Shown here: piece by piece, positions 15,493-23,679 of the stretch
How the letters are laid out: each line of letters begins with the position of its first letter
How positions within the stretch are numbered: the first letter of the stretch is position 1
From: Trichocoleus sp.
GTDB lineage: Bacteria; Cyanobacteriota; Cyanobacteriia; Elainellales; Elainellaceae
Assembly: GCA_036702865.1 (NCBI GenBank)
Contig: DATNQD010000070.1
Span: forward strand, 1-39,581
Length of the DNA: 39,581 bases
Reading direction: 5' to 3'
Notes under the pieces: model-generated
Database searches by the model: none
Told to the model about the DNA's origin: nothing
What the model saw: only the letters and a program-made list of their open reading frames with translations
Position numbers and translations under genes: made by a program

Positions 15493-15912
15493 ATGAAAAT
15501 AGTGTTCGGTACAATTGCTCTTTTTCTTGCTGCTACTTCCTCAGCTTTGGCAATGGATGCCTCTGAATTAGCTACCTTTGCTAGCAGATATCGTTCCAGT
15601 TCCAATGCTCCTGTGGTTTTTCAAAGATATGATGCAGGCTGTAGAGCAAACATTCCAGTTGCTCTTGTTCAAACTAGAAATTTGGGAAATGGTAGAGTTG
15701 CTGGTATTACAAGCGAATACGCTTGTTGGGGAGCAACTTTCACATACTTTGAGATGACTCGTGGCAATTTAAACTCTATTAGGGCATTCGCAGCAGTTAA
15801 TGCAGGACGCTCCACAGGCTATTCAAATTGGGGGCCTGCTAATCCTATGGAAAGAATGTCTGCTAGTGAGATGCAGGCGATCGCAGAAGCAATTAATGCA
15901 ACAGGTTACTAA
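15493..15912 (+). CDS. secreted small protein, 139 aa
   Basis: The signal peptide MKIVFGTIALFLAATSSALA is cleaved before MDASELATFA. The mature domain (about 119 residues) has two Cys (GCRAN, ACWGAT) and the aromatic-rich segments FTYFEMTRG and YSNWGPAN. It starts at ATG 15493, preceded by GAGGTTGCTAA, a moderate ribosome binding site. Family not recognised; it is similar in size and architecture to the exported proteins just upstream. Downstream lies the 800-bp gene-free region. Confidence 0.65.
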   Translation: MKIVFGTIALFLAATSSALAMDASELATFASRYRSSSNAPVVFQRYDAGCRANIPVALVQTRNLGNGRVAGITSEYACWGATFTYFEMTRGNLNSIRAFAAVNAGRSTGYSNWGPANPMERMSASEMQAIAEAINATGY

Positions 15913-15945
15913 AGCATTAAGACGCGGAAGTGTGTAGTTTATCCT

Positions 15946-15976
15946 GACGGGTTCTCAATTTGAGAACCTGACTTAA
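15946..15976. repeat. palindromic repeat, copy 1
   Basis: The core GGTTCTCAATTTGAGAACC (15950-15968) is a perfect 19-bp odd palindrome. The sequence from GACGG before it to CTGACTT after it recurs at 16285 with two or three changes, so more than the palindrome is conserved. It could be an operator for a dimeric regulator or a recombination site. Confidence 0.6.
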
Positions 15977-16284
15977 CTTCATCTAGAATGCCCTGTAAGC
16001 GCTGTTTCATGTAACTACTAACATAGGCTCATCTCTTAATCGCAATTAAGTCAGCTGCAATAATTTTAGCAATACAGTTAAATGAAGCTGTGAGTTACCT
16101 TCCTAAACAATTTTGAGTACTGTTATTGCCAACAATAAGGGAAGGACATAGTGAAAGTAGCGTTGGGAAAAGGGGCATGAGTTAAAAGTGAATTAGGAGA
16201 CAAGGTGAGAGTTGAGCCAAGCAATATCCCTGATAGCAACACTCATTGTCACAAGATCCTAATTAGTCATGTCCCCAAGAAGAG

Positions 16285-16314
16285 GACGGGTTCTCAATTT
16301 GAGAACTCGACTTG
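16285..16314. repeat. palindromic repeat, copy 2
   Basis: The core TTCTCAATTTGAGAA is preceded by GACGGG, as in copy 1, and followed by CTCGACTT where copy 1 has CCTGACTT. The copies are direct repeats about 339 bp apart. No further copy was seen in the window. Confidence 0.6.
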
Positions 16315-16479
16315 ATGTCTGGGAAAGAGAAAATGTTGTCCTTCCTGCCCAACCCATTTAAAGTAACCTCTCTATCTGGTAGCAACGGTGGAATGAGGGT
16401 TCCAGGACTTAAACTCTATCTTTTTTTCGCCTGTGTTACTTGATATATATAGTTCCTAGCGATTTCTATAAATAACCTA

Positions 16480-16581
16480 TTCTCTTCTTCTCTCCTTGCT
16501 TGCTTTCTTCCTCTCTCTCTCCCTTCCTTGCCTCCCTTTGCTCTCCTTTTTTTTTCTCCCTTTGCTTTCCTTTGCTTGCGG
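16480..16581 (+). repeat. polypyrimidine tract without adenine, 102 nt
   Basis: The plus strand from 16480 to 16581 holds no A and only about ten G, mostly in TTGC or TTTGC steps. There are runs of CT repeats (16511-16520) and a run of nine T. Such a strand-biased segment could form a triplex or unusual DNA structure, or a long U/C-rich leader. The role is unknown. Confidence 0.7.
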
Positions 16582-16654
16582 ATCAACTAAGCTTGTTAAC
16601 TATTATTTCGTATAAGTAAATCTTATTTTATTTTGCTTATTCATAGGCAAAAGA

Positions 16655-16705
16655 GGCGCTTCCGCACCCCTCAGTCAACATATTTAGTTGGAGGGGCGGA
16701 GCCCC
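16655..16705 (-). terminator. large hairpin, terminator of the polymerase-like gene
   Basis: Arms GGCGCTTCCGCACCCCTC and GAGGGGCGGAGCCCC (written on the plus strand) form a long GC-rich stem with an inner AAC/GTT pairing. On the minus strand it is followed by CTCTTTTG. It lies about 20 bp beyond the stop codon of the minus-strand gene ending at 16727, so it fits an intrinsic terminator. Confidence 0.55.
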
Positions 16706-16726
16706 TTTCTTGCTGTTTTCTTCCTA

Positions 16727-18232
16727 TTAGACAAAGCTCTTTATTTCCAGGTTGGCGTACTTCAGCCCACTCGCATTACGAGCGTATTCAACAGCTTCTT
16801 CTGGAATCTCGCCAATGGTCACTAAACCATCGTGCTGATTGTTAATGACCTCAAAGCCGTATTCGGCACTAACGATCGCCAGGTGGTGAATGAAAGCAGC
16901 CTCAGTACCTTGCAGCCAAAACGCAGCCAACTTCATGCCCAATTTAGCTTTGTTAACCCAGTTGCCTTTACTATCCTTCCACTCAGAGAGGTTAAACTTA
17001 GCGCCACAGCCATTGGTTAAGTACTGGGTTCCTTTTGCATAGGAGCTAACGCCCATTTTCTTGGGGTGGACTTCAATCAACCAGCTATGCCATTTCGCTA
17101 ATTCTGTCTGTAGGGCAGAAGTAACTTCATCAAACTTGGTGCTGAACTCTAGCATCTTTTCAACATCGCCATCAGCTTCCTTAAGAAGATACTCAACAAT
17201 CTTGTGACGAATCGCTTCCTTTACTTCTTTATCAGTTGTAGCATTACGTAGATCTTCCAATTCCGCCTTGCGAAGAGAGTTGCCACCCATAATCAGGGCC
17301 ACAAAGCACTTCTTCCAGCAGTCTTTGCTAATACCAATGGTATCGGCGTAGACTTTCTTATCCTGATTCAGATACTCAACCAACCATTGAGTGTTGAGAC
17401 CCGCTTCTTCAAACCATTGAATCAGCCCCCACACCTGGCTCGACTTGAGATCGTAATTGAATAGCCTAAGAATACCGCTAAATGCTCTATATTTCATTTC
17501 TCTGGTGCAATTTTGCATCCCAACACCTTTTTCAGTGATTCTGCCTGTTGACTGCATTCTATAAGCAGGCTCATATTCAGCAAGACCACCCTCTAGTTTT
17601 TTAAGGTTGCTTTTCTTAACCGTGATGATCGCCGCTCTATTAATTCTAAAGATCTTAGCATCTCTCTCTGTAGCGGAACCCAAGATTATATCGGCTTCTA
17701 GATCGCTAAGGTATGATTCAGCTTCCTGAAGGTTAATGACGCAACGTTTAACACTTTTCATAGAATTGCTAACTAATTCAGGAATGGCAACGCCATTAAC
17801 AGTCTTCAATTCGTGACGAGCGTACTTCGCCATCTTGCGATTATTCACCAGATTAATCGCTTCAAACCCTTCTTCATCTACAGCATTGGATTCTACATCC
17901 AAAAACTTATCAACCCTGGCATCAACTACTTTGAATTCACGACACAATCCAGCGACCTTGGAATAGTTTTTGCCTTCTCCAAGATCTTTAACTTCAATCA
18001 ATCCTCTCTCAACTAATACTTCCCAAAGCACTTTGCACTTTGAACCCCAAGTTTTTTGCATCAATTTAGCAGGAACGGGGCAGTACTCTCCTTGCTCAGG
18101 TCTGTGGTTGATAGAGTAGTGAAGTACGTGAACAAAGAAATGACGGGTCTCTTCATTTAAAGACCTTAACCATTCATCAACTAGGTCAGCTGCTGTTTTT
18201 GCAACTCTGTAGGAAGAGATGATGTATTGCAT
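16727..18232 (-). CDS. putative phage/plasmid replication protein with family A polymerase-like palm motifs, 501 aa
   Basis: Three segments in the right order resemble family A polymerases: RMQSTGRITEKGVGMQN (226-241, like TGRxxS..PNLQN), NYDLKSSQVWGL (259-270, motif A with Asp261), and QGTEAAF...NNQHDGLV (441-471, like QGTAAD and motif C, with His467-Asp468). Between them WKKCFVALIMGG (306-317) sits where motif B (K-x7-YG) lies. There is no exonuclease domain; residues 1-120 look like a helical/winged-helix DNA-binding part. The motif reading is mine; overall similarity to known polymerases is too weak to be sure. It starts at ATG 18230-18232. A ribbon-helix-helix gene lies upstream on the same strand and a hairpin follows. 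A diverged polymerase or primase-polymerase acting in prophage replication is the leading idea. Confidence 0.55.
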   Translation of the reverse strand: MQYIISSYRVAKTAADLVDEWLRSLNEETRHFFVHVLHYSINHRPEQGEYCPVPAKLMQKTWGSKCKVLWEVLVERGLIEVKDLGEGKNYSKVAGLCREFKVVDARVDKFLDVESNAVDEEGFEAINLVNNRKMAKYARHELKTVNGVAIPELVSNSMKSVKRCVINLQEAESYLSDLEADIILGSATERDAKIFRINRAAIITVKKSNLKKLEGGLAEYEPAYRMQSTGRITEKGVGMQNCTREMKYRAFSGILRLFNYDLKSSQVWGLIQWFEEAGLNTQWLVEYLNQDKKVYADTIGISKDCWKKCFVALIMGGNSLRKAELEDLRNATTDKEVKEAIRHKIVEYLLKEADGDVEKMLEFSTKFDEVTSALQTELAKWHSWLIEVHPKKMGVSSYAKGTQYLTNGCGAKFNLSEWKDSKGNWVNKAKLGMKLAAFWLQGTEAAFIHHLAIVSAEYGFEVINNQHDGLVTIGEIPEEAVEYARNASGLKYANLEIKSFV

Positions 18233-18373
18233 ATTTTGTTTTTAAACTAAGTTTTAGTAGTGATAAAAATTGAAATTCAGGAAAAGAGGAAAGAGGTCTC
18301 ACAACTCTTTCCGCAGGCTTGGTGAGCCCTATGTTGTTGATTAAAACAAAGAAGTAATGACGTGCAGTGAGCG

Positions 18374-18535
18374 TTATTCTTGATCCTGTCCTTGTCGCTC
18401 CAAGTACTCTCTTACTGCTCTTCTCAGTAAATCAGCAGTAGTTAAACCTTCCTTCTTTGCCAACCCTGCAAGCGTTTCTAAATGCTCTGCTGGAACTCGC
18501 AGATTCGTATGCTTGAAGTTTCTTTCTGATGACAT
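18374..18535 (-). CDS. ribbon-helix-helix (CopG-like) regulator, 53 aa
   Basis: Read from ATG 18535: MSSERNFKHTNLRVPAEHLE, then TLAGLAKKEGLTTADLLRRA and VREYLERQGQDQE. A short beta strand (TNLRVP) followed by two helices with the turn KEGLTTADLLRRAV is the classic RHH fold, binding DNA as a dimer through the strand. It lies 141 bp upstream of the polymerase-like gene on the same strand and diverges from the HTH gene at 18687, so it is well placed to control the region between the two operons (18536-18686). That control is inference. Confidence 0.7.
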   Translation of the reverse strand: MSSERNFKHTNLRVPAEHLETLAGLAKKEGLTTADLLRRAVREYLERQGQDQE

Positions 18536-18686
18536 ATTCTGTTGTGCAATTGCTGTTGAGAACTTATTGTGTTCTCTTTTTAAATATTAACAATTAATTC
18601 AGTCGAACAACAACATTAAATTAATTGCCCACTAACAATTCCTATACATTCCCTTTAATAGAAATCATCAACGCAGAAGGGGAAAT

Positions 18687-19100
18687 GTGAAAACTAATAC
18701 GGACAAAGACTTTATCTACAAGAGAGCGTGGCAGCTATTTTGCTCAGGTACTTCAATCCGCCAGCTTGCCAAATACTTTGGCATCCCAAGAGCCACCCTG
18801 CAGTACAGATTCCAGAAGCTTTATGGTAAGGACTACTGCCAGTATCAAAACCTTAATGGTGTAGTTCAAATCATTGATGAATATCTCAAGCGCAGGGATC
18901 TTACTCCAGTTCAGAAGCAGCAAATCTTGGAATGGAAAGAGCGGCGACTCTCTGAGATTCTAGAAGTGGACTTCTCCAACAGAGAAACAAGGCTGCTCAC
19001 TGAGCGGCAGATGAACACGCTTACCAGACAAGAGTGCCACCACCCTAAAGATGACTGGAGAAATAGAATCTCTGAGCTTCACTTCAAAAAGACAATATAA
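18687..19100 (+). CDS. HTH protein, first gene of the prophage late operon, 137 aa
   Basis: The start is GTG 18687, supported by GAAGGGG about 6 nt upstream. Residues 12-45 form a Psq/resolvase-like helix-turn-helix: AWQLFCSGTSIRQLAKYFGI and PRATLQYRFQKLYG. The rest is helical and charged, with a DLTPVQKQQILEWKERRLSE segment. It stands first in the plus-strand phage block, before the terminase genes, so it may be an activator of late genes or a terminase-associated DNA-binding protein. A candidate -10 (TATACAT, near 18643) lies in the AT-rich region upstream, but no firm -35 was seen. Confidence 0.65.
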   Translation: MKTNTDKDFIYKRAWQLFCSGTSIRQLAKYFGIPRATLQYRFQKLYGKDYCQYQNLNGVVQIIDEYLKRRDLTPVQKQQILEWKERRLSEILEVDFSNRETRLLTERQMNTLTRQECHHPKDDWRNRISELHFKKTI

Positions 19101-19121
19101 ATCCTTACGCTTAATTTAACT

Positions 19122-19544
19122 ATGAATACTGCTATCAAACCTCAAACTGCTTATCTCACTCTTATTTCAAATCCTAATCCAATTAAAAGTTACATTGACA
19201 TCAGAGATCTTTTAGAATGCGTTCAGCTATTGTATGCAGCAAAATTGGATGATGTCCCAGAGAACTTAGCAGAGACACTTTATCTTCCTATTCAGGAATG
19301 GTATGAAAACTCTCTCAGGGGACAACTTGATGCCCCTTCATTAAAAAAGGCTCTTTACTCGCTTCAAGAAGTCTACTCCGCTTCAGTTGAATACCACTTC
19401 ACTCAAGATCCCCACCTGGAATCAACGCTCAAACATTACTTCTTGCAAGACGATCGCTTCTCTGGCTCCTTTGAAGATTGGTTGGCGCACCTCTTCACTA
19501 TTTCATTAGAGAGATTATCAAGAGCAGTTCACCAACTCATCTAA
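19122..19544 (+). CDS. phage hypothetical protein, 140 aa
   Basis: A soluble, mainly helical protein (DIRDLLECVQLLYAAKLDDV; LKKALYSLQEVYSASVEYHF) that starts at ATG 19122, 21 bp after the HTH gene, so the two are probably co-transcribed. The C-terminus FEDWLAHLFTISLERLSRAV looks like an amphipathic helix. No domain is recognised. Its place just before the terminase small subunit suggests a packaging or regulatory role, which is only inference from position. Confidence 0.6.
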   Translation: MNTAIKPQTAYLTLISNPNPIKSYIDIRDLLECVQLLYAAKLDDVPENLAETLYLPIQEWYENSLRGQLDAPSLKKALYSLQEVYSASVEYHFTQDPHLESTLKHYFLQDDRFSGSFEDWLAHLFTISLERLSRAVHQLI

Positions 19545-19575
19545 GGTTAGCCAATCAATCATTGACAGATATTTC

Positions 19576-19670
19576 CATCCTCAGATATCCACTGGGGATT
19601 TTTTATTGTTCAAGCTTGCAGTCTCAGCCTGAGGGGTAGAGATCAATCGCTACGGTACTGGCTGAGGCTG
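19576..19670 (+). other. weak terminator-like element and inverted repeat ahead of the terminase genes
   Basis: ATCC-ACTGG-GGAT followed by six T (about 19587-19606) resembles a weak terminator. A second inverted repeat, CTCAGCC (19623-19629) and GGCTGAG (19660-19666), lies between it and the terminase small subunit. Sites for packaging initiation are often near this gene, but nothing here identifies a cos or pac site. Confidence 0.3.
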
Positions 19671-19687
19671 CTTACCTATTTATTCCT

Positions 19688-20146
19688 ATGGTTAAAAGAC
19701 GCAAATACAGCCCTGAGCGGGTGGAGGTCATGTGTGATGTCCTGACTCAGACAGGCTCAGATAAGTTAGCTTATGAAGCCGCTGGCATCTCCGCAGACTG
19801 CTTTTATCGCTGGCTATCTGAGATACCTGAATTCCATGAGCAAATCCAGGCTGCAAGAGAAGAATTCTTCAACAAAGGGAAGCAGGTTGTCTTCGATCGC
19901 ATCACAACAGCAGAAGCCTACATTGATAGAGTCATCCAAGGTAAAGAGTTCCAGGTAAAGCGGTTCACTGAGACCACTACCCTCGCTAACGGGCAACAAG
20001 TCCTTAAAGAGCGCATAGAAGAAGTACAGCTAAAGCCCAACTACTGGATGCTAGAGCGGGTGTTGGGTAAGACAGCTGATTCCAGCACTCCAGACTATGC
20101 GATCGAGATCAACCTAGCTGAACCTGAGGTCAATGAGGATGAGTAA
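19688..20146 (+). CDS. terminase small subunit-like protein, 152 aa
   Basis: The N-terminal helix-turn-helix PERVEVMCDVLTQTGSDKLA followed by AYEAAGISADCFYRWLSEIP is the DNA-recognition part seen in small terminase subunits and related phage proteins. A helical middle (HEQIQAAREEFFNKGKQVVF) may mediate oligomerisation. The C-terminus is acidic (EPEVNEDE), as often seen where it contacts the large subunit. Its stop overlaps the next gene by 14 nt, and that gene encodes the large terminase subunit. Recognition is by position plus HTH; sequence similarity alone would be weak. Confidence 0.75.
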   Translation: MVKRRKYSPERVEVMCDVLTQTGSDKLAYEAAGISADCFYRWLSEIPEFHEQIQAAREEFFNKGKQVVFDRITTAEAYIDRVIQGKEFQVKRFTETTTLANGQQVLKERIEEVQLKPNYWMLERVLGKTADSSTPDYAIEINLAEPEVNEDE

Positions 20147-21404
20147 ACTCGCTCTCAACCTCCACCGCAGTCAAGCCCAGGTCTTTCAAGATGCAGCCCA
20201 ATTCAAACTACTGGTTGCTTCAAGACGTTGGGGCAAGAGTCGCCTTCTCTTGACCAGCATTATTCACGCCGCACTCTCCTTTAACCAGGCTATTGATCCT
20301 GCCAGTCCCCCTGTCATCTTGCTAGCAGCCCCTACGCTCAAGCAAGTTAAAGCAGTTCACTGGAAGCCACTGCTGAATTTACTGGAGGGTAAACCTTTCA
20401 TTAAATCCATCAATAAGTCTGACTACCGCATTGACTTCAAGGGCAATAAACCATCTATTCTGCTGCGGGGCACAAATGACGGCGATGGGGATGGACTGCG
20501 AGGGCTGAAGCTTTACTTTGCTGGCTTAGATGAGATCCAAGACATTAAGGAGATTGCTTGGGAAGAAGCGATTTTCCCTGCACTTGCAGATACTCCAGGT
20601 TCCAGAGCCCTGCTAATTGGCACTCCCAAAGGATTGAATCACTGGCTCTACAGCAACCTCTATCAAAAAGCGATCGCTACTGCTGGTTGGGGCTACCACC
20701 ATTACACCGCACTAGATAATCCCTTCCTGCCCCGCTCCTTTATTAATAGAGCCAGGAGGGATCTGCCAGAGCGGGTGTTTAAGCAAGAGTTCCTGGCAGA
20801 GTTCACCACATTTGAAGGGCAGCTTTTAGACTGCTTGGAAGACCATCATCTGCTGGATATCCTGCCTGCTGAATTTGACTCTGTACTTATTGGCGTGGAT
20901 CATGGCGACCAAAATCCCTGTTTGACTGTCATTGGACTAAAGCAAGGCGTTTACTACATCCTGGACTGCTGGACAAACCCACATCCTGGTCAACCTGTCA
21001 CACCAGACCAAGTAGTGGAACAAGCAGCTCAGCTTTGTCAGAAGTACAACGTTCACCGCTGCTACTTACCAGATGACAGACCCGCAGCAGCCCTGACATT
21101 TAGAAGACATGGCGATCGCCACAACATTGGTGGACTGAAGCGATCCGTGACTGTCACCAGAAATAAGCCAGGGGTGATGGAAGGCGTGGGCATTCTAAAT
21201 TCCCTTTTCCACCAGGATAGGCTCTACATCAACAAGCGCCTACAGCCTTTAATCAACGACTTCAAAAGCTATCACAGAGCCACAGACTCAGAAGGTAATT
21301 TTCTGGATAAACCTGCTGAAGGTCAGGCAGACCACACGGTTGATGCCACCCGCTACGCTCTCTCCACTCTGGAGTTCCGCCACAACATTCTCGCAGCTGC
21401 TTAA
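20133..21404 (+). CDS. terL: terminase large subunit, 423 aa
   Basis: The ATPase domain has a Walker A-like ASRRWGKSR (29-37) and a Walker B-like KLYFAGLDEI (126-135, with Asp133-Glu134), followed by a coupling-type LLIGTPKG segment (161-168). The nuclease domain starts with VLIGVDHGDQNPCL (Asp256), continues through a Tyr/Asp-rich strand, and ends with GQADHTVDATRYALSTLEF, matching the metal-binding layout of RNase H-like terminase nucleases. The protein drives DNA packaging into the prohead and cuts concatemers. It starts at ATG 20133 (or 20139) inside the end of the small subunit gene, giving translational coupling, and is followed 18 bp later by the portal gene. Confidence 0.9.
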   Translation: MRMSKLALNLHRSQAQVFQDAAQFKLLVASRRWGKSRLLLTSIIHAALSFNQAIDPASPPVILLAAPTLKQVKAVHWKPLLNLLEGKPFIKSINKSDYRIDFKGNKPSILLRGTNDGDGDGLRGLKLYFAGLDEIQDIKEIAWEEAIFPALADTPGSRALLIGTPKGLNHWLYSNLYQKAIATAGWGYHHYTALDNPFLPRSFINRARRDLPERVFKQEFLAEFTTFEGQLLDCLEDHHLLDILPAEFDSVLIGVDHGDQNPCLTVIGLKQGVYYILDCWTNPHPGQPVTPDQVVEQAAQLCQKYNVHRCYLPDDRPAAALTFRRHGDRHNIGGLKRSVTVTRNKPGVMEGVGILNSLFHQDRLYINKRLQPLINDFKSYHRATDSEGNFLDKPAEGQADHTVDATRYALSTLEFRHNILAAA

Positions 21405-21421
21405 TCTAAAAATTAGAAATT

Positions 21422-22933
21422 ATGCAATATCCCAGCTCACTGACTCTGGCACAGCTAGAGTCTACTCACCCTGAATATCAAGACCTTGCCCCAGCGCTCC
21501 AGGAAATCAGTCTGTTGACCGCAGGTGGATACAGGCTCAAAAATCAAATTCAGCAGTTTCTCCCTCAACGTCCTGGAGAAGAGTCATCCCTTTATGAGTC
21601 GCGCCTGCAGAAGTACACCTACAACAACATCCTTTCTTCTGCAATCAATAGTCAGGTCAGCAAGCTATCTAACGGGGCACTCAACGTCAGCGGTCTGGAT
21701 AGTGAACCTGACTTCTGGACAAAATGGCGGGAGAAGACAGACCTGGCAGGCAAACGAGCAGAGAAGGAATTGATCGCTGAAATCTTTAGAGAAATCCTCA
21801 AGTTCAAGAAGGTTTACCTGCACATTGATAAGCCTGAGGCTCCTGTTAAACCCAAGAACAAAGCACAGGAGAAGCTATTGGGTCTCCGCCCTTATCTGGT
21901 CTTCTACAATGCGTCCCAGGTTATCAATTGGTCAGAAGATGGGGCAGGCAAACCTCAGTGGATTAAAGTCAGACAACTTAGCCAGGACACCAGCAACCCC
22001 TTTGCTCAACCCCTCACTCGCTGCACCTGGACTTACATAGACCAAGAGACGATCGCTAGATACGCTGCTTACGTCAAGCTGGACAAAGCAGGGAAAGTCG
22101 CTGCGATCGTAGATGTTCAGGGAGAAGAGATTGCAGGAGGAGAAGAAGTAAAGGTTCCACTTGCTACACCCCCAATTTCACATAACCTGGGTCAGATTCC
22201 AGTCATTAAAGTAGAGCTGCCCTCAGACCTCTGGGTTTGTGACCAAGCAGCAAGTAAAGCGCTGCAACACCTGCGAACAGACTGCCATAAGTATGACCTG
22301 GAGACATTCCTCTATGTGCAACGGCAATGGAAGCCCCAGCTTACCCCTGACCAGGATCTCCACAATAGCTATACAGACAGCGCAGATGAACCGCTGCCCA
22401 CAGGCTTACAGTATGTTCTCCAAAATGGCGACTTTGATTGGAAAGAAGCAGAGGGTAAAATCCTACCCCAACTTGCCGCTTCACTGCAGCAGATAGAAGA
22501 CCAAGTGCGATCGCTCATCAGTCAGGGTGGACTCAGCGGCTCTAGTAAAGGCGCAGTAGAACAAAGCGGTCTGAGCAAAGCCTTTGACTTTCAGGAGCAG
22601 AATGAAATTCTCAAGTCTTACGGCGTAATCTTGACCCAGGCATATCAGCAGGTGCTACAGCTGGTTGCCCAATCACAGGGACTACCACATGAGTCAATTT
22701 CCTGCTCAGGGTTGGACTCCTTTGATTTGGACAACCTGGATTCTATGTTGGAGCAGGTCAGTAAGTTAGCAGCAACAGACCTGAGTTCTCTAAAAGAGAA
22801 GTTGCCACCTACCCTGTTTAAGTTGCTTTATCAAAAGCTTTGCTCGCTTCTGGTAGGTAATTTAAGTGCTGAACAACAAGATGCGATCGAGCAGGAGATT
22901 GTATCTTTTGCAACTGACCAAACCTATGTTTAA
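21422..22933 (+). CDS. portal protein, 503 aa
   Basis: It follows directly after the large terminase gene and has the expected size. The segments EESSLYESRLQKYTYNNILS, LVFYNASQVINW near residue 160, the strand-rich centre (IPVIKVELPSDLWVCDQAAS) and a C-terminal helical part (LAASLQQIEDQVRSLISQGG, then AFDFQEQNEILKSYG) match DUF4055/SPP1-gp6-like portals. The central channel helices and the Gln-rich C-terminus fit a dodecameric portal that acts as the DNA entry point and neck. It starts at ATG 21422. The next phage structural gene lies about 4.4 kb downstream, after an accessory cluster. Confidence 0.85.
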   Translation: MQYPSSLTLAQLESTHPEYQDLAPALQEISLLTAGGYRLKNQIQQFLPQRPGEESSLYESRLQKYTYNNILSSAINSQVSKLSNGALNVSGLDSEPDFWTKWREKTDLAGKRAEKELIAEIFREILKFKKVYLHIDKPEAPVKPKNKAQEKLLGLRPYLVFYNASQVINWSEDGAGKPQWIKVRQLSQDTSNPFAQPLTRCTWTYIDQETIARYAAYVKLDKAGKVAAIVDVQGEEIAGGEEVKVPLATPPISHNLGQIPVIKVELPSDLWVCDQAASKALQHLRTDCHKYDLETFLYVQRQWKPQLTPDQDLHNSYTDSADEPLPTGLQYVLQNGDFDWKEAEGKILPQLAASLQQIEDQVRSLISQGGLSGSSKGAVEQSGLSKAFDFQEQNEILKSYGVILTQAYQQVLQLVAQSQGLPHESISCSGLDSFDLDNLDSMLEQVSKLAATDLSSLKEKLPPTLFKLLYQKLCSLLVGNLSAEQQDAIEQEIVSFATDQTYV

Positions 22934-23139
22934 TTCCTTTGTATCCGTGAAATAAACCTGCGATAAAGGCTATTGCCGCTAGCTACTTCATGTTGCAAAA
23001 TTGAAAGGATATGGGTGCTGAGCTAGTTTTTATACTTAAGGTGTTCCACCATGACGGATACTTCTCAGCGCAACACAACTTTATAATGCGGCTTCCAGTG
23101 TTAACGTGCATTACGCTCTCCTCAATGGTTAAGGGATAG
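22934..23139. other. 206-bp spacer after portal, left edge of the accessory cluster
   Basis: No gene and no clear terminator or attC-like site was seen. A small minus-strand frame here (22983-23177) overlaps the next gene and is likely a shadow. The long spacer contrasts with the tight spacing of the head genes, which suggests an insertion point. Confidence 0.3.
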
Positions 23140-23646
23140 ATGAATACTGAAATAAATCCCAAAATTGCAGCTGGCATAGCCCTTACTTCAAGTCAATCAA
23201 TTATTAATACTGCAGCCTCAACCATTGGAATTGCTAAGACTGGTGCAGCGATTGGCACTTTGCATGGAGCTGCTCATACTAGTGCCACTGCAGCTTGGGT
23301 TGGGCTAGGCAGTATGAAGGCTGGGTTGTTCATCATGCATGCCCTGCCTGTCGTTGGCGCTTTGCTTATCCTAGACGGCATCAGTGGTCGTGATCATGGC
23401 TCACCAATCATAGATTGGTATGAGGAAGCCTGGAGAGATTACGAAGTCCAGTGTGAACTGGAGGAATTAAAGCAGCAGGTCGAACTTGATCCTGATCATC
23501 AAGTCAGAGCAAAGACACGCGCTGCTAGTCTCGCTCAGCTAGATAACCAGTTTCGATCGCTGGAGGTTGAGCATGAGCTTTATCAGCTAAAGAAGGAGAT
23601 GAAGTTGCTTCCTGAGCATTCAAGCTCACAGCAGCAACAATTTTAG
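23140..23646 (+). CDS. accessory membrane protein with Gly/Ala-rich region, 168 aa
   Basis: Residues 10-75 are small-residue-rich and hydrophobic (IAAGIALTSSQSIINTAAST; GLGSMKAGLFIMHALPVVGA), likely two membrane helices. Residues 83-168 are highly charged and helical with a Gln-rich end (SSSQQQQF). No family is recognised. It is the first of five plus-strand genes between portal and the next head-region gene. A membrane-anchored coiled coil in such a setting could be a scaffold or effector (inference). Confidence 0.6.
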   Translation: MNTEINPKIAAGIALTSSQSIINTAASTIGIAKTGAAIGTLHGAAHTSATAAWVGLGSMKAGLFIMHALPVVGALLILDGISGRDHGSPIIDWYEEAWRDYEVQCELEELKQQVELDPDHQVRAKTRAASLAQLDNQFRSLEVEHELYQLKKEMKLLPEHSSSQQQQF

Positions 23647-23679
23647 GCAAGTGGGTAACTCAATTTTCTGCTGATTCAA

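Larger units (their letters stand above)
15913..16726. other. 814-bp gene-free region between host-like genes and prophage
   Basis: No convincing gene. It contains two copies of a palindrome (15946-15976, 16285-16314), a C/T-rich tract without adenine (16480-16581), an AT-rich segment (16590-16640) and a hairpin (16655-16705). It marks the change from short secreted-protein genes to phage genes. Confidence 0.6.

Noticed and set aside
19560-19690. Inverted repeats before the terminase small subunit as a cos site
   Set aside because: No comparison sequence and no typical cos hallmark could be seen; kept only as an inverted repeat.
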